From Pontibacter flavimaris (GTDB taxonomy: Bacteria > Bacteroidota > Bacteroidia > Cytophagales > Hymenobacteraceae): 64,000 nucleotides of DNA. The position numbers were made by a program, and so were the translations under genes. Below, in pieces: positions 16,007 to 25,600 of this stretch; position 1 is the stretch's first letter, and each line of letters begins with the position of its first letter. The DNA lies in assembly GCF_001907195.1 (NCBI RefSeq), contig NZ_LVWA01000004.1, positions 558,001-622,000 on the forward strand, read 5' to 3'. The notes beneath the pieces were generated by a model. The model did not search any database, was not told the DNA's origin, and worked only from the letters and a program-made list of their open reading frames with translations.

Positions 16007-17062
16007 TTACCCTTCCGCCAGGTAATCCTGCACCTGCTTCACCGTCTCCCTGGCCGAGCGGCCCACCCCAATAAGTGTGGCGGAGGCAAAGCCTGTCCAG
16101 TTGCCGTAGCCTACCAGCCACAGGGCGGGGCAGTTTACGGCCCTGGTGCCATCGGTAAGCACTTTGCCTTCCCCGGTAAGAATGCCCAGCGGAGCCAAGT
16201 GGTCCAGGGCGGGGCGGAAACCGGTGCACCAGATAACGGCGTCGAACTGCCCATGGCTGCCATCCTGCCAGATTACACCGTGCTCGTCCATGGCCTTAAA
16301 TGTGTGAACTGCATGCAGCACGTTGCGCTCGCGTGCGGCTTTTACCGGCGGCACCATCACGATGTTGCCCAGGTTCAGGTTCTCAGCCTTAAACGCACGG
16401 CCTTCTTTCTGGGCGTAGTACTTGGCCGACGCCACATCAAACAGCACACGCCCGTCCACATCGTCGGGCAGGAAGCGCGGCGCGGCGCTGGTGGCCCAGA
16501 CAGTTTCTGCCACCTCTGATGCCTCCGCCAGAATCTGTGCGCCTGAGTTTCCCTCGCCTACCACCAGCACCCTCTTGCCCCGCAGCGGTTCCGGGTTCTT
16601 ATACTTTGAGGAGTGCAGTTGCAGCCCTTTAAAGCTGTCGCGGCCGGATATGGGCGGCAAGTATGGCTTCTGCCAGGTGCCGGTGGCGCTTATCACTGCC
16701 TTGGTTCGGTAGGTCCCGTCTGTGGTCTGAAGTATGAAGTCGCCGTTCTGCCCGCGCTGCACTGTCTGCACCTGTACCGGCCGCTTCACCGGTAACCCGT
16801 AGCGCTCCTCGTACTGGCGCAGGTAGCTGATCACCTCCTCTCGGGCAGGAAAGTTCTGCCGCGACTTTGGCATCAGCCAACCGGGCAGTGAGCTGTGGTC
16901 AGAGGGAGAGAAAAGGGTGAGGGAGTCCCAGGCATGCTGCCAGGCCCCGCCGGCCGCCTCCTGGTTGTCAAGTAGCAGGTAGTTCAGGCCGGTTCTGCGC
17001 AGGAAGTAGGCACAGGCCAAAGCGCTCTGCCCGCCGCCTATGATGATGAGGTCGTATGTCAT
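16007..17062 (-). CDS. Flavin-containing monooxygenase, CzcO/ArsO-like
   Basis: A 351-residue flavoprotein. The FAD motif is IIIGGGQSALACAYFLRR at the N-terminus, the second (NADPH) Rossmann motif is VVGEGNSGAQILAE near residue 165, and between them is the SGDH-like SPSDHSSLPGW segment seen in CzcO/ArsO-type enzymes. A conserved CTGFRP motif lies near residue 290. The family oxygenates small nucleophilic substrates; some members sit in arsenic operons, but no ars gene is present here, so the substrate is unknown. Start at 17062 fits the Rossmann motif position. It is a single-gene unit; its upstream neighbour is tRNA-Arg. Confidence 0.88.
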   Translation of the reverse strand: MTYDLIIIGGGQSALACAYFLRRTGLNYLLLDNQEAAGGAWQHAWDSLTLFSPSDHSSLPGWLMPKSRQNFPAREEVISYLRQYEERYGLPVKRPVQVQTVQRGQNGDFILQTTDGTYRTKAVISATGTWQKPYLPPISGRDSFKGLQLHSSKYKNPEPLRGKRVLVVGEGNSGAQILAEASEVAETVWATSAAPRFLPDDVDGRVLFDVASAKYYAQKEGRAFKAENLNLGNIVMVPPVKAARERNVLHAVHTFKAMDEHGVIWQDGSHGQFDAVIWCTGFRPALDHLAPLGILTGEGKVLTDGTRAVNCPALWLVGYGNWTGFASATLIGVGRSARETVKQVQDYLAEG

Positions 17063-17171
17063 GCGTTTCAGTGCCTGCCGCATTCTGGTGCAGCAATGCT
17101 TGTCGTGCTGGTTTAAGGTACATACTTTCCGGTGATTTGCCTTGGGTTTTCCGGGGAGAGGATAAAATAAA

Positions 17172-17200
17172 AACCCCCTCTGCTCAACACAGAGGGGGTT
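17172..17200 (-). terminator. Terminator of tRNA-Arg
   Basis: Stem AACCCCCTCTG / CAGAGGGGGTT with loop TGTTGAG on the minus strand, then TTTTATTTTATC, directly after the tRNA 3' end. Confidence 0.85.
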
Positions 17201-17202
17201 AG

Positions 17203-17274
17203 TGGCCCCGAGCAGAATCGAACTGCTATCTAAAGTTTAGGAAACTCCTATTCTATCCATTGAACTACAGGGCC
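17203..17274 (-). tRNA. tRNA-Arg (anticodon CCU)
   Basis: A 72-base cloverleaf: acceptor GGCCCTG / CGGGGCC, D-stem GTTC / GAAT, anticodon stem GGAGT / ACTTT with loop TTCCTAA giving anticodon CCT (reads AGG), and T-arm AGCAG-TTCGATT-CTGCT. The discriminator base is A and CCA is not encoded. All stems pair. A strong terminator follows. The 295 bases upstream, up to the next gene at 17570, hold no convincing coding frame; a 65-codon frame at 17370-17567 lacks recognisable features. Confidence 0.95.
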
Positions 17275-17569
17275 TTGATCGTGAGCGGCTTTGTGCATGC
17301 TTTCCAGGGCAATTCGGGCCCGTTTACGTAAGAGGCACCACACGTTGGCTTACACTGCCATAGCTGCTTTTAATTTCGGACGAGCAAAGATAGCTTTTCT
17401 GAGCACATCATACAAAGCTGTAGTACGTGTAAAGTATAAACAGGTACTATTGGCAGAATAAGCTGAGGCAGAACAGCCGTAAAAGTGAAGCTGCTCCGCC
17501 ATTTTTCAGGATACTGTTTGCTCTCCTTACAACAAGCACAAAGTCTCGCTATCTTCCCATCGACCATGC

Positions 17570-19756
17570 TTACAGGAGGTTCAGCTTTACCCCCCCGTTT
17601 ATGACACGGCCATCCACTGGCGCGTAAATCTCATGGAACGACGGGTTTTGCATGCTGCCGCTGTAAATGCTGCCAAACTTGCTCTGCCGGGTGTCGAAGA
17701 TGTTCTCGAAGTTGAGGAACAGGGAAAACCGCTCAAACATTTTCTCTAGCATCACCCCGTTTATCCAGTAATCGCGCCCCCTGCTACCATCGGTCAGCCG
17801 TTGCGGACTGAAATAGTAGGCTTCCAGGCCGATGCGGAAGTTGTCTTCCTTTTCCAGCATCAGGACCGTGTTTACCCGGTGCTTGGGCGTGAGCGGCATG
17901 TCGTTCACCTCCCCGTTGTAATGTTGCCTGGCATCGGTGTAGGTATAACCCAGGAACAGCTTTACCCATTCGTAGCCGAACTTCATGTTGGTCTCCACGC
18001 CCTTTGTATCCACGTGCCCGTTGGCATTCCGGAACTCATACAGGTTGTCGGGGCGCAGCGTAAGGATAAGCGGGTCGCGGAGGTAGGTGTAAAAGAACAT
18101 GTGGTTGATGCTGAAGGTGACGTCCTCCCCGATAAGGGTGCTGAAGTTCACATCAGCATTACCGCCAATGGAAGTTTCTGCCTCGGTTTGGCTGATATTG
18201 AGCGGAAGGATGTTGCGGAACGTAATGTCCTCTGCCTCCTGGGTGAAGATGGTGGGTGTTTTGTAGCCCATGCCACCGCCGATTCGGGAAGTCAGGCGAT
18301 CGCTTACCTTGAACAGGGCCGAGACCCTTGGCAGTACAAAAAGCCCTTTGCTCTTATTCGCAGGCGAAGGCGTTACGTAGTCGGTTCTCAAACCGGACTC
18401 CAGCACGAACCACTCTGCCGGCGAAAACGTGTTCTGCGCAAAGGCGCCGATGATAGTATGGTCATAATCCCTTGCCCCAACAGCATCGGCACTCCGCTCC
18501 GAGAAATCGTCCGTCCAAAGGTTGGCGCCCAGCACCCAGTCATGCTTCTCGCCGGTAAGGCTGTAGGCCGCTTCGCTGAAACTGGCGGTCTGCTTTCCTT
18601 CAAAGCCATAACCGGGCACCGCGATGTCCCGGTTAAAGAAGCTCAGACTATTTTTGACCGATAGCAGCGCCTTTTCTGACAGCCGGTGCTCCAGGCTGAA
18701 CTGGGTGGACAGTCGCTCCGTGTTGTTCTGCTCAAAGTATAAATCACCTTCCTCCCCATCTATATAGCGCATATCACCGCCCAGGCGCTCTTCTGTAGAG
18801 GCATTCAAACCCAGGGAAAGCTGCGTGCGCTCGCTCGGGTAGAAATAAACGGTGGGGTTGGCAGTGTAGCGCTCAAACTCCGGGATGGCGGAAAAGCCGA
18901 TGTCGGCCGGGTCGTAAGCCTGGTTCGCGTTTCTGGAGGCAAACACCGTCACACCGAAATTCCCGAACCGCTTGCCGTAAAAGCCGCTCAGGTCAAGCCC
19001 GTTGGCGCTGGTCAGGTTGGCCATCACGCTGAGCTCCCCTTCCTCCGTCGGTTTTTTGGTGATCAGGTTGACAAGCCCCGCGATAGCGCCCCCGCCATAC
19101 AGCGTGGAAGAACTGCCCTTGATCACCTCCACCTGGTACAGGTTGAGCGGTGGGATCTGCATGATGCTCAGGCCGCTGGAGAAACCGGAGTAGAGCGGGA
19201 AGCCGTCCTGCAGGATCTGCGTGTAGCGGCCATCCAGGCCTTGGATGCGGATGTTGGCGTTGGCGCTGGTGGCCGAGGTCTGCTGTGTCTGGATGCCGGT
19301 GCTTTCGCTCAGGAGCATCCGGATGTCTCCCGGCTTCATGTTCGCTTTCTCGCCCAGTTCTTCCAGCGTAATGGCCTCCATCCGGGTCGGGATGTCTTCA
19401 ATGGTCCGGCTGCTGCGTGTGGTGGTCACCACCACTTCTTCGAGTTCCTCGCCGCCCGGCGCCAGTAAAACGGTAAGCGGTGTTTCCTGGGCAAGCGGAA
19501 AGAGCAGGGTGTCGAGCCTGTCTTCGTATCCGATATAGCTGAACCGGATAACCTGCCTTCCTCCAGGGATGCCCCTTAGCTCAAGCTCGCCGGCGGCATC
19601 GGAGCTTGCGCCCAGCGTTGTTCCCTCCACGGAGGCGGTCGCCCCGATCAGCGGTTGCGCTGTCTCACTATCCCGGATGACGGCTTTTAAAGTATGCTGG
19701 CTATAGGCCACAGTGCTGCTCAGTAGGATGAGCAATACAATGATGTATTTCTTCAT
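17570..19756 (-). CDS. TonB-dependent receptor, likely metal-linked
   Basis: A 728-residue outer-membrane receptor. The signal peptide ends AYSQ; a carboxypeptidase-regulatory-like domain covers about 21-105 with the typical LIGATASVEGT and SYIGYED motifs; the plug (about 115-230) contains IRIQGLDGRYTQILQDGFPL and the SSTLYGGGAIAGLVNLITKKP signature; the rest is a barrel ending in Leu. The gene follows a small Cys-rich DUF6660-type protein on the same strand, an association common for Bacteroidota receptors near metal-efflux or metal-uptake genes, so a metal complex is a plausible ligand. This is inference. A promoter upstream of the small gene probably serves both. Confidence 0.9.
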   Translation of the reverse strand: MKKYIIVLLILLSSTVAYSQHTLKAVIRDSETAQPLIGATASVEGTTLGASSDAAGELELRGIPGGRQVIRFSYIGYEDRLDTLLFPLAQETPLTVLLAPGGEELEEVVVTTTRSSRTIEDIPTRMEAITLEELGEKANMKPGDIRMLLSESTGIQTQQTSATSANANIRIQGLDGRYTQILQDGFPLYSGFSSGLSIMQIPPLNLYQVEVIKGSSSTLYGGGAIAGLVNLITKKPTEEGELSVMANLTSANGLDLSGFYGKRFGNFGVTVFASRNANQAYDPADIGFSAIPEFERYTANPTVYFYPSERTQLSLGLNASTEERLGGDMRYIDGEEGDLYFEQNNTERLSTQFSLEHRLSEKALLSVKNSLSFFNRDIAVPGYGFEGKQTASFSEAAYSLTGEKHDWVLGANLWTDDFSERSADAVGARDYDHTIIGAFAQNTFSPAEWFVLESGLRTDYVTPSPANKSKGLFVLPRVSALFKVSDRLTSRIGGGMGYKTPTIFTQEAEDITFRNILPLNISQTEAETSIGGNADVNFSTLIGEDVTFSINHMFFYTYLRDPLILTLRPDNLYEFRNANGHVDTKGVETNMKFGYEWVKLFLGYTYTDARQHYNGEVNDMPLTPKHRVNTVLMLEKEDNFRIGLEAYYFSPQRLTDGSRGRDYWINGVMLEKMFERFSLFLNFENIFDTRQSKFGSIYSGSMQNPSFHEIYAPVDGRVINGGVKLNLL

Positions 19757-19837
19757 TCTGGTTTATCTAATGCTAAAATAAAGGTAAGTGCGATAAAAGA
19801 CATCGCTTTAAAAAGTGACAAAGTCGCGCTTGTGGCA

Positions 19838-20137
19838 TTAGCTTAGCCGGGGAGGCTGCCAGATGGTATGGTAAAACTGAGGAACGTGCCCTTGCCTGAA
19901 TTCTGCAAACAGGCTGTGTTTCGGGGAAATAAGCGAAGCTGCTTCCATGGTGGTAGCTGCCAACGTGAAACCAATGCAGGAGGAGCAACTGTAAAAGGGA
20001 GAACAGGCGTTTGCCTCGTCCTCATGGCGGTCCGTTTGCCCGGTACTGACCTCGGTGGCGCAGTTATCTGAGGCGCAGCAGGGGGAAACCGAGAGCACCA
20101 TCGTTAACAGGGCTAGTATGACTGTCACTACCTTCAC
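19838..20137 (-). CDS. Small Cys-rich DUF6660-type protein, GTG start
   Basis: A 99-residue protein with an N-terminal signal segment (KVVTVILALLTMVLSVSP) and paired cysteines: PCCASDNC early and CSPFYSCSSC near residues 45-54, plus His and acidic residues that could bind metal. The cysteine layout recalls the DUF6660 family of Bacteroidota, which sits before TonB receptors; I am fairly but not fully sure. The only start giving the signal peptide is GTG at 20137; the first ATG (20101) would remove it. The next gene, a TonB receptor, starts 81 bases after its stop. The start codon lies only 5 bases after a -7 promoter element, so the message may be leaderless. Confidence 0.65.
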   Translation of the reverse strand: MKVVTVILALLTMVLSVSPCCASDNCATEVSTGQTDRHEDEANACSPFYSCSSCIGFTLAATTMEAASLISPKHSLFAEFRQGHVPQFYHTIWQPPRLS

Positions 20138-20141
20138 ACCC

Positions 20142-20173
20142 CAAAAGTAACGCCTGTGGTCTGAACCTACAAA
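20142..20173 (-). promoter_or_regulatory. Bacteroidota-type promoter for DUF6660-receptor pair
   Basis: On the minus strand TTTG (20173-20170) and TACTTTTG (20149-20142) lie 20 bases apart, a full consensus match. The expected transcription start falls at or next to the GTG start codon at 20137. Confidence 0.55.
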
Positions 20174-20329
20174 CTATTATACTTTAAGGAGCCGTTGGCT
20201 GGAGCAATTTTTAAAGTTTTATACTTCAGCACCAAAGTTCTCAAAAAGCATACGATTCAATTAAAAACGTTGGCTAACTTCCCAACCTGAAAGCAGCACT
20301 GGCTGCCAAAACCGATTAGAGACAGAAGT

Positions 20330-20971
20330 ATGGTGATTATCTCCGGAATAGATTTTACAGATGTCCTGGACCTGTTAGGGACATTCGCCTTTGCGGCAAG
20401 TGGTATCAGGCTGGCTTCCGGTAAGGATATCGACTGGTTTGGGGCCTACATCATCGGGCTGGTCACGGCTATTGGCGGCGGCACAACCAGGGACCTGCTG
20501 CTGGACGTCACCCCTTTCTGGATGACGGATGCGTCCTACCTGATCACGACGGGGGTTGCGTTTCTGGCAGCCATACTTTTTAAAAACAGCCTGCTGCGGT
20601 GGGGCATCACCCTATTCCTGTTCGATGCCATCGGTCTTGGGCTGTTCACTATTGTGGGCATCGGTAAAAGCCTTGATGCGGGCCTGCCCTTCTGGGTCTG
20701 TATCCTGATGGGCGCCATTACGGGATCGGTGGGCGGCGTTATCCGGGACGTGCTGCTCAACGAGGTGCCGTTGCTGTTTCGGAAAGACATCTACGCCCTT
20801 GCCTGCATCGCCGGCGGCTTCGCCTATTTCGTGTGCTACCAGCTTAGCCTCCCGCCCGCCGTTACCGAGGTCGCCGCTGTGCTGACAGTGATTGCCATCA
20901 GGGTGATGGCCGTGAAGCTCCATATACAACTGCCGCTTCTTAACCTGGACAATACGCAGAAGAAGGGGTAG
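20330..20971 (+). CDS. TRIC-type (UPF0126) cation-channel-like membrane protein
   Basis: A 213-residue protein with seven predicted membrane segments in two repeats. Each repeat carries the family signature: IGLVTAIGGGTTRDLLL at about 43-59 and ILMGAITGSVGGVIRDVLL near 125-143. These glycine-rich kinked helices form the pore in TRIC channels; bacterial members conduct K+ as trimers. The start FTDVLDLLGTFAFAASG is typical. The gene is monocistronic, divergent from the DUF6660-receptor pair across a 190-base gap. Confidence 0.92.
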   Translation: MVIISGIDFTDVLDLLGTFAFAASGIRLASGKDIDWFGAYIIGLVTAIGGGTTRDLLLDVTPFWMTDASYLITTGVAFLAAILFKNSLLRWGITLFLFDAIGLGLFTIVGIGKSLDAGLPFWVCILMGAITGSVGGVIRDVLLNEVPLLFRKDIYALACIAGGFAYFVCYQLSLPPAVTEVAAVLTVIAIRVMAVKLHIQLPLLNLDNTQKKG

Positions 20972-21048
20972 CGCACCGACAGTAAGCGGCATGCCAAAGT
21001 ATAAAGTATAGCCGCTGGCTTTATACTTTATACTTTGGAGGGGCGGCG

Positions 21049-22251
21049 TCAGGAGGCGGTGGCTACGGCAAAAACAAAGCCCATCACGGTAAGCACCAGC
21101 CCCACCATAAAGATAGTATAGGAAACGCGCAGGATCTTATACTTGCGGTCCAGCACCTCGCCCAGGTAATAAATGTCGGTGATCATGTTGTTGTAGAGCG
21201 ATTTCTTGTCGCGCATGATGTCGTGCATGCCTTGCTGGAACTCATCCAGCGGCAGGTTGGTGAAGTTGCCGAAAAACAGCAGGTTTACGTTGCGCGTGTC
21301 CAGCTTCTGGTTCTTCTTTTTCTTGAACGTGAAGCTGGTTACCTCCGGCTGCGCCGAGATAATGGCGAAGATAACGGAGCCCAGCGTGGTGAGCAGCAGA
21401 ATGCTGATCGGGATAAGGAAGGTGCGGTGCGTGGTGTAGTCGGTGCCGACGGTGGAGGTTTTGGCACTGAGATACGTGATGATCACCGAGATAATGATGG
21501 CGTTGAGGCTGATCATCATGTTGGCCTTATTGTCGGCGATGGCGCTCAGATTCAGGTGCGTGCGGTAGGTATTGCGGAACATCGTCTCGATGCCGCGCTT
21601 GGGCTGTGCCAGCGTTTTGTGGCTCTTCTTCTCCTCCTTTTTCTGCTTCTCTATCTCCTTGCTCAGGCGGCTGCGCTGCTCCTGTATGTTCAGCCCCAGC
21701 TGCGAGGCGAACTTGCGCTGCGCCTGGTTGGTATGGAAGGTGGTGGAGAGCAGGAAGTCCATCTGGAACTGCTCCCACTCGCTGTCGGTAAAGAATTTAT
21801 CCTGGAAGATCTCCCACTCCACGCGCAGCAGCTCAGCCGTGGCGAAAAACGTGTCTTTGCCAATGTTGGCCATGTCGGCATCCACCAGCAGCTCCTGCAG
21901 CAGCGTCTCGGGCTCCTGGTCGTGCTTGGTGGCCATGATCATCTCCGTGACCCGATGAATACGCTCCTGGGGATGCTGCCTCTCCTGCAGCCACTCAGTG
22001 GCGATCAGCACGCTTTCCGTCTCGTGCCCGTCGTAGGTGTTCACATAGCCGGTGTCATGAAACCAGGCGGCCAGCGCCAGGTCCTGCAGCTTGTCTTCTG
22101 CCAGGTTGCTGCGCTTGCCCAGGTCCTGTGCCTCGGCTACCGTCTCAAAGGTATGTTTGTAGTTATGATAAACGAGCTTTCTCGAGAGCCTATCCTTAAA
22201 AAGCCTGAAGACATACTCCCCGGCTTGCTTAATAATTGTCTGGTCTTCCAT
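21049..22251 (-). CDS. HD-domain protein with Pycsar-effector-like (PycTM) membrane module
   Basis: A 400-residue two-part protein. Residues about 10-175 form an HD phosphohydrolase: His33 (YKH), His65-Asp66 (WFHDTGY) and Asp124/126 (LLVDADMANIG) are the metal ligands. A Lys/Glu-rich coiled coil (about 180-215) joins it to a C-terminal membrane module (about 220-400) of the PycTM/DUF5706 type with the hallmark ADNKANMMISLNAIIISVII, a second helix (LIPISILLLTTLGSVIFAI) and a final helix near the C-terminus. PycTM is the membrane effector of Pycsar anti-phage systems that respond to cyclic pyrimidine nucleotides. No nucleotide cyclase is adjacent, so a defence role is unproven; the HD part might degrade a nucleotide signal. 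Start at 22251 is preferred over 22278. Confidence 0.85.
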   Translation of the reverse strand: MEDQTIIKQAGEYVFRLFKDRLSRKLVYHNYKHTFETVAEAQDLGKRSNLAEDKLQDLALAAWFHDTGYVNTYDGHETESVLIATEWLQERQHPQERIHRVTEMIMATKHDQEPETLLQELLVDADMANIGKDTFFATAELLRVEWEIFQDKFFTDSEWEQFQMDFLLSTTFHTNQAQRKFASQLGLNIQEQRSRLSKEIEKQKKEEKKSHKTLAQPKRGIETMFRNTYRTHLNLSAIADNKANMMISLNAIIISVIITYLSAKTSTVGTDYTTHRTFLIPISILLLTTLGSVIFAIISAQPEVTSFTFKKKKNQKLDTRNVNLLFFGNFTNLPLDEFQQGMHDIMRDKKSLYNNMITDIYYLGEVLDRKYKILRVSYTIFMVGLVLTVMGFVFAVATAS

Positions 22252-22638
22252 AATTGGTTTTGTAGCAGCGCCAGGCACGCAAAAAGCGACAAAGGGGAGC
22301 CCGGCGGCAGGTGCATGGTGTGTGGCACATGGTCATCTGCGGTTACGGTAAAACCAGCATTTTGTTAGTGAAAAACAGTAACGGCGGGGGTATCAGGCAG
22401 TAATTGGCAGGCCAACAACTAAAAGCGGCACCGCCTCGTTTATGAATTCCAGTTCTGCCGCCCCGGTGGCGCCACTGCGAATGAGGAGAGTGATGCAGGT
22501 GCTTTGGGAGAGAAAACGCCCGCGCCTAATCCCTCCTCTGGCTACACCCGTACGTACTGCTATACTTTGCGGGGCATCCGCCAGGCGGTAAACGCAGCAG
22601 TGGGTGACTCACGGCAGGTATACTAAGCCAACAAAACT
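22252..22638. other. Intergenic region, no gene seen
   Basis: A 387-base gap between divergent genes. No convincing frame on either strand. TATACTTTGC at 22561-22570 is a possible promoter element for the large downstream lipoprotein gene but no TTTG lies at the right distance. Confidence 0.4.
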
Positions 22639-25600
22639 ATGATCAAACCATTACAGCATACACAACGGCTGTTGGTGCGCCACGGGTGGTGTGTGTTGCT
22701 GAGCCTGCTTCTCTCAGCCTGTATCTCCACAGAACCACAATATAGCAGCGAAGCCCTGACCTGGGAACAGGAGACACCTGCCCCTGACAACGACGTACTT
22801 TACACCGTGTTCCTGATCGGGGATGTGGGCGCACCCGACCCAAAGGGCGAGCCCTCGCTGCAGCTGATGCGCAAAATGATGATGGAGACCGGGGAGAGCA
22901 GCACCACCGTTTTCCTGGGCGATAACGTGTACATGAACGGCCTGCCGCCCGAGGGGCGGTATGACCGCGAGGAGTCGGAGAGGCGCCTGAAAGACCAACT
23001 AGACATCCTGAAAGGCTACCCCGGCGAAAAGTACATGATCCCCGGCAACCACGACTGGAACCACAGCGGCCGCGGTGGCCTGGAGTACGTGATGCGCGAG
23101 CAGCGCTTCGTGAACGATTACCTGACGGAGGAGAACATCGTAGTGGGCGGTGATTTTTACGTGCCCGGCAACGGCTGCCCCGGCCCCTATGAAGTGAAGC
23201 TGAGCGATGACCTGGTGATGATCGCCCTGGACTCGGAGTGGTGGCTGCATCCCTTCGACAGGCCCTACGGCGACAACAGCAACTGCGAGTCGGCCACCGA
23301 GGGCGAGATGCTGCTAAAGCTGGAGGACATCATCGAGAAGAACAGCGGCAGCGATATCCTCATCGTGGCCCACCACCCCCTGATGACGCGCGGCGAGCAC
23401 GGCGGCTTCTTTACCCTTCGCGATCACGTTTTTCCGCTCACCATGCTCCGCAACTGGATGTACCTGCCGCTGCCGGTCATCGGTTCCATTTACCCCTTCG
23501 CCCGCAAGTATGGCGGCATCCTGCAGGACGTTCCGCACCCGCGCTACCAGGCCTACATCCAGGGCCTGATGGATATCTTCAACAAGTATGATAACATTGT
23601 GTATGCTGCGGGCCACGAGCACGCGCTGCAGTACTTCAAGTATAACAACCTGGCGCACATCGTGAGCGGCTCGGGCTGCAAGACCGACTACGTGAAGCCC
23701 GGCGTTGCCGATTATGCCCAAAAGGTAAAGGGCTTTGTAAAAACAACTTACCACGAGAACGGGGAAGTATGGGCCGAGTTCTGGGCGCCGGAAGGCAAGG
23801 GCGAGACGGGCAAGATTACGTACCGCACGCTGCTCTACTCCAAGAAGCCGCGCAAGGAGCGCGAGCGGCCGCGAGACAATACCAATTATGCCGATAGCAC
23901 CATCACCCTGGCTGCCAACCCCAACTACCGCAGCGGAGGGCTGCGGCGAAAACTGCTGGGCCAGCACTATCGCGAGGAGTGGGCCACGCCCGTAGAGGTG
24001 CCGCTGCTGGATATGAAAAACGAGCAGGGCGGGCTTACGCCTTACCAGAAGGGCGGCGGAAAGCAGACCGCAGCGCTGAAGGTAAGAACCCCCGAAGCCA
24101 CCGAGTACAGCCTGCGCACCGTGGACAAGGACCCGACCATGTCGCTGCCGCCCTACCTGCGCGAGACCGCCGCCCGCACCCTGCTGCAGGACCAGATATC
24201 GGCGCAACACCCCTATGGCGCCCTCATCATTCCACCCCTGGCTGATGCCGCCGGTGTGTACCACACCAACCCGGAACTGGTCTACATCCCCAACACGCCT
24301 TACCTGCGCCAGTACCAGGATGAGTTCAGCAACACGCTGGCCTATCTGGAGGAGGACGCCGACGAGAACCACGAGAAGACAGCCAGCCTGGGCTATGCCA
24401 AAAACCTGGTGGGAACCGACAAGGTGCTCGACGAGCTGATGGAGGATAACGACCACGAGGTGGACCAGCGCGAGTACGTGCGGGCGCGCCTCTTCGACAT
24501 GCTCATCGGCGACTGGGACCGGCATGAGGGACAGTGGCGCTGGGTAGAGGAGGATAAGCCCGACAAGGGGAACTTGTACACCCCCGTGCCCGAGGACCGC
24601 GACCAGGCTTTCTTCAAAGCAGACGGGGTGCTGCCGTGGCTGGTAACGCGCAAGTGGGGCATCCGCAACATCCAGAACTTTGGCTACGATATGGAGGATG
24701 TGGTGGGCCTGAACCTGAGCGGCATCACACTGGACCGCACCCTTACTTCCAAGGTTACCCGCGAGGAGTGGTTACAGATAGCCGAGGACATCCGCCGAAG
24801 TATAACCGACGAGGTGATTGAACGGGCGGTGCAGGAGTGGCCCGAGTCCATTCGTGAACTGTCGGCCCCGGAGATAACAGCCAAGCTGAAGGCCAGGCGC
24901 GAGCAACTGCCGAAGGCCGCCGCCGAGTACTACGACTTCCTGGCGCAGTACGTGGACATCATGGGCAGCAACAAGCACGAGCGCTTCCTCATCAACCGCC
25001 TGAACGACGAGCAGCTGCAGGTGATCGGGTACAAGACCAGCAAGGAGGGGGAGCTGCGCACCGAGATCTACAACCGCACCTTCCTGACAGACGAGACCAA
25101 GGAGGTGCGCATCTACGGCCTGGGTGGCCGGGATGAATTCATACTTTCCGGCGACGTGAACAAAAGTATCCTGGTGCGCATTATCGGCGGCCAGGACGAA
25201 GACATCATCACCGACAGCTCGAGCGTGCGCGGCCTGAAGAAGCACACGGTAGTGTATGACACCGAGCAGGGCAACCAGTTTACCTTCAGCAGCGAGACAA
25301 AGGATAAGACCGTGCCGGATGAGGAGGTCAACCTCTACGACCGCGACAACTACAAACTGCCCTATGTGGGGCCGCGCCTCTCGGCCGAGTATAACGTGGA
25401 GGACGGTGTGTTTCTGGGCGCAGGCATACTTTGGCGCACGCAGCAGTTCCGCAAAAGCCCCTATGCCGCGCAGCACCTGCTGGAGGCCAACTACGCCCTC
25501 CGTACCAGTTCCTACAACCTAAGGTATACCGGCGATGTGCGGCAGGTGCTGGGCTTCTGGCACCTGGGCCTGAACGCGCACCTGCAGGGGCCGCAGTTCC

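Noticed and set aside
17370-17567. 65-codon frame between tRNA-Arg and the second TonB receptor
   Set aside because: No ribosome-binding site, no family signal, and unusual amino-acid use.
21049-22251. A complete Pycsar defence system
   Set aside because: Only the effector-like module is present; no pyrimidine cyclase gene lies on either side within the window.
21223-22368. 381-codon frame antisense to the HD-PycTM gene
   Set aside because: Mirror frame of a well-supported gene; low-complexity composition and no recognisable domain.
23314-24525. 403-codon frame antisense to the giant phosphatase lipoprotein
   Set aside because: Same reason: it lies fully inside a gene with clear catalytic motifs.
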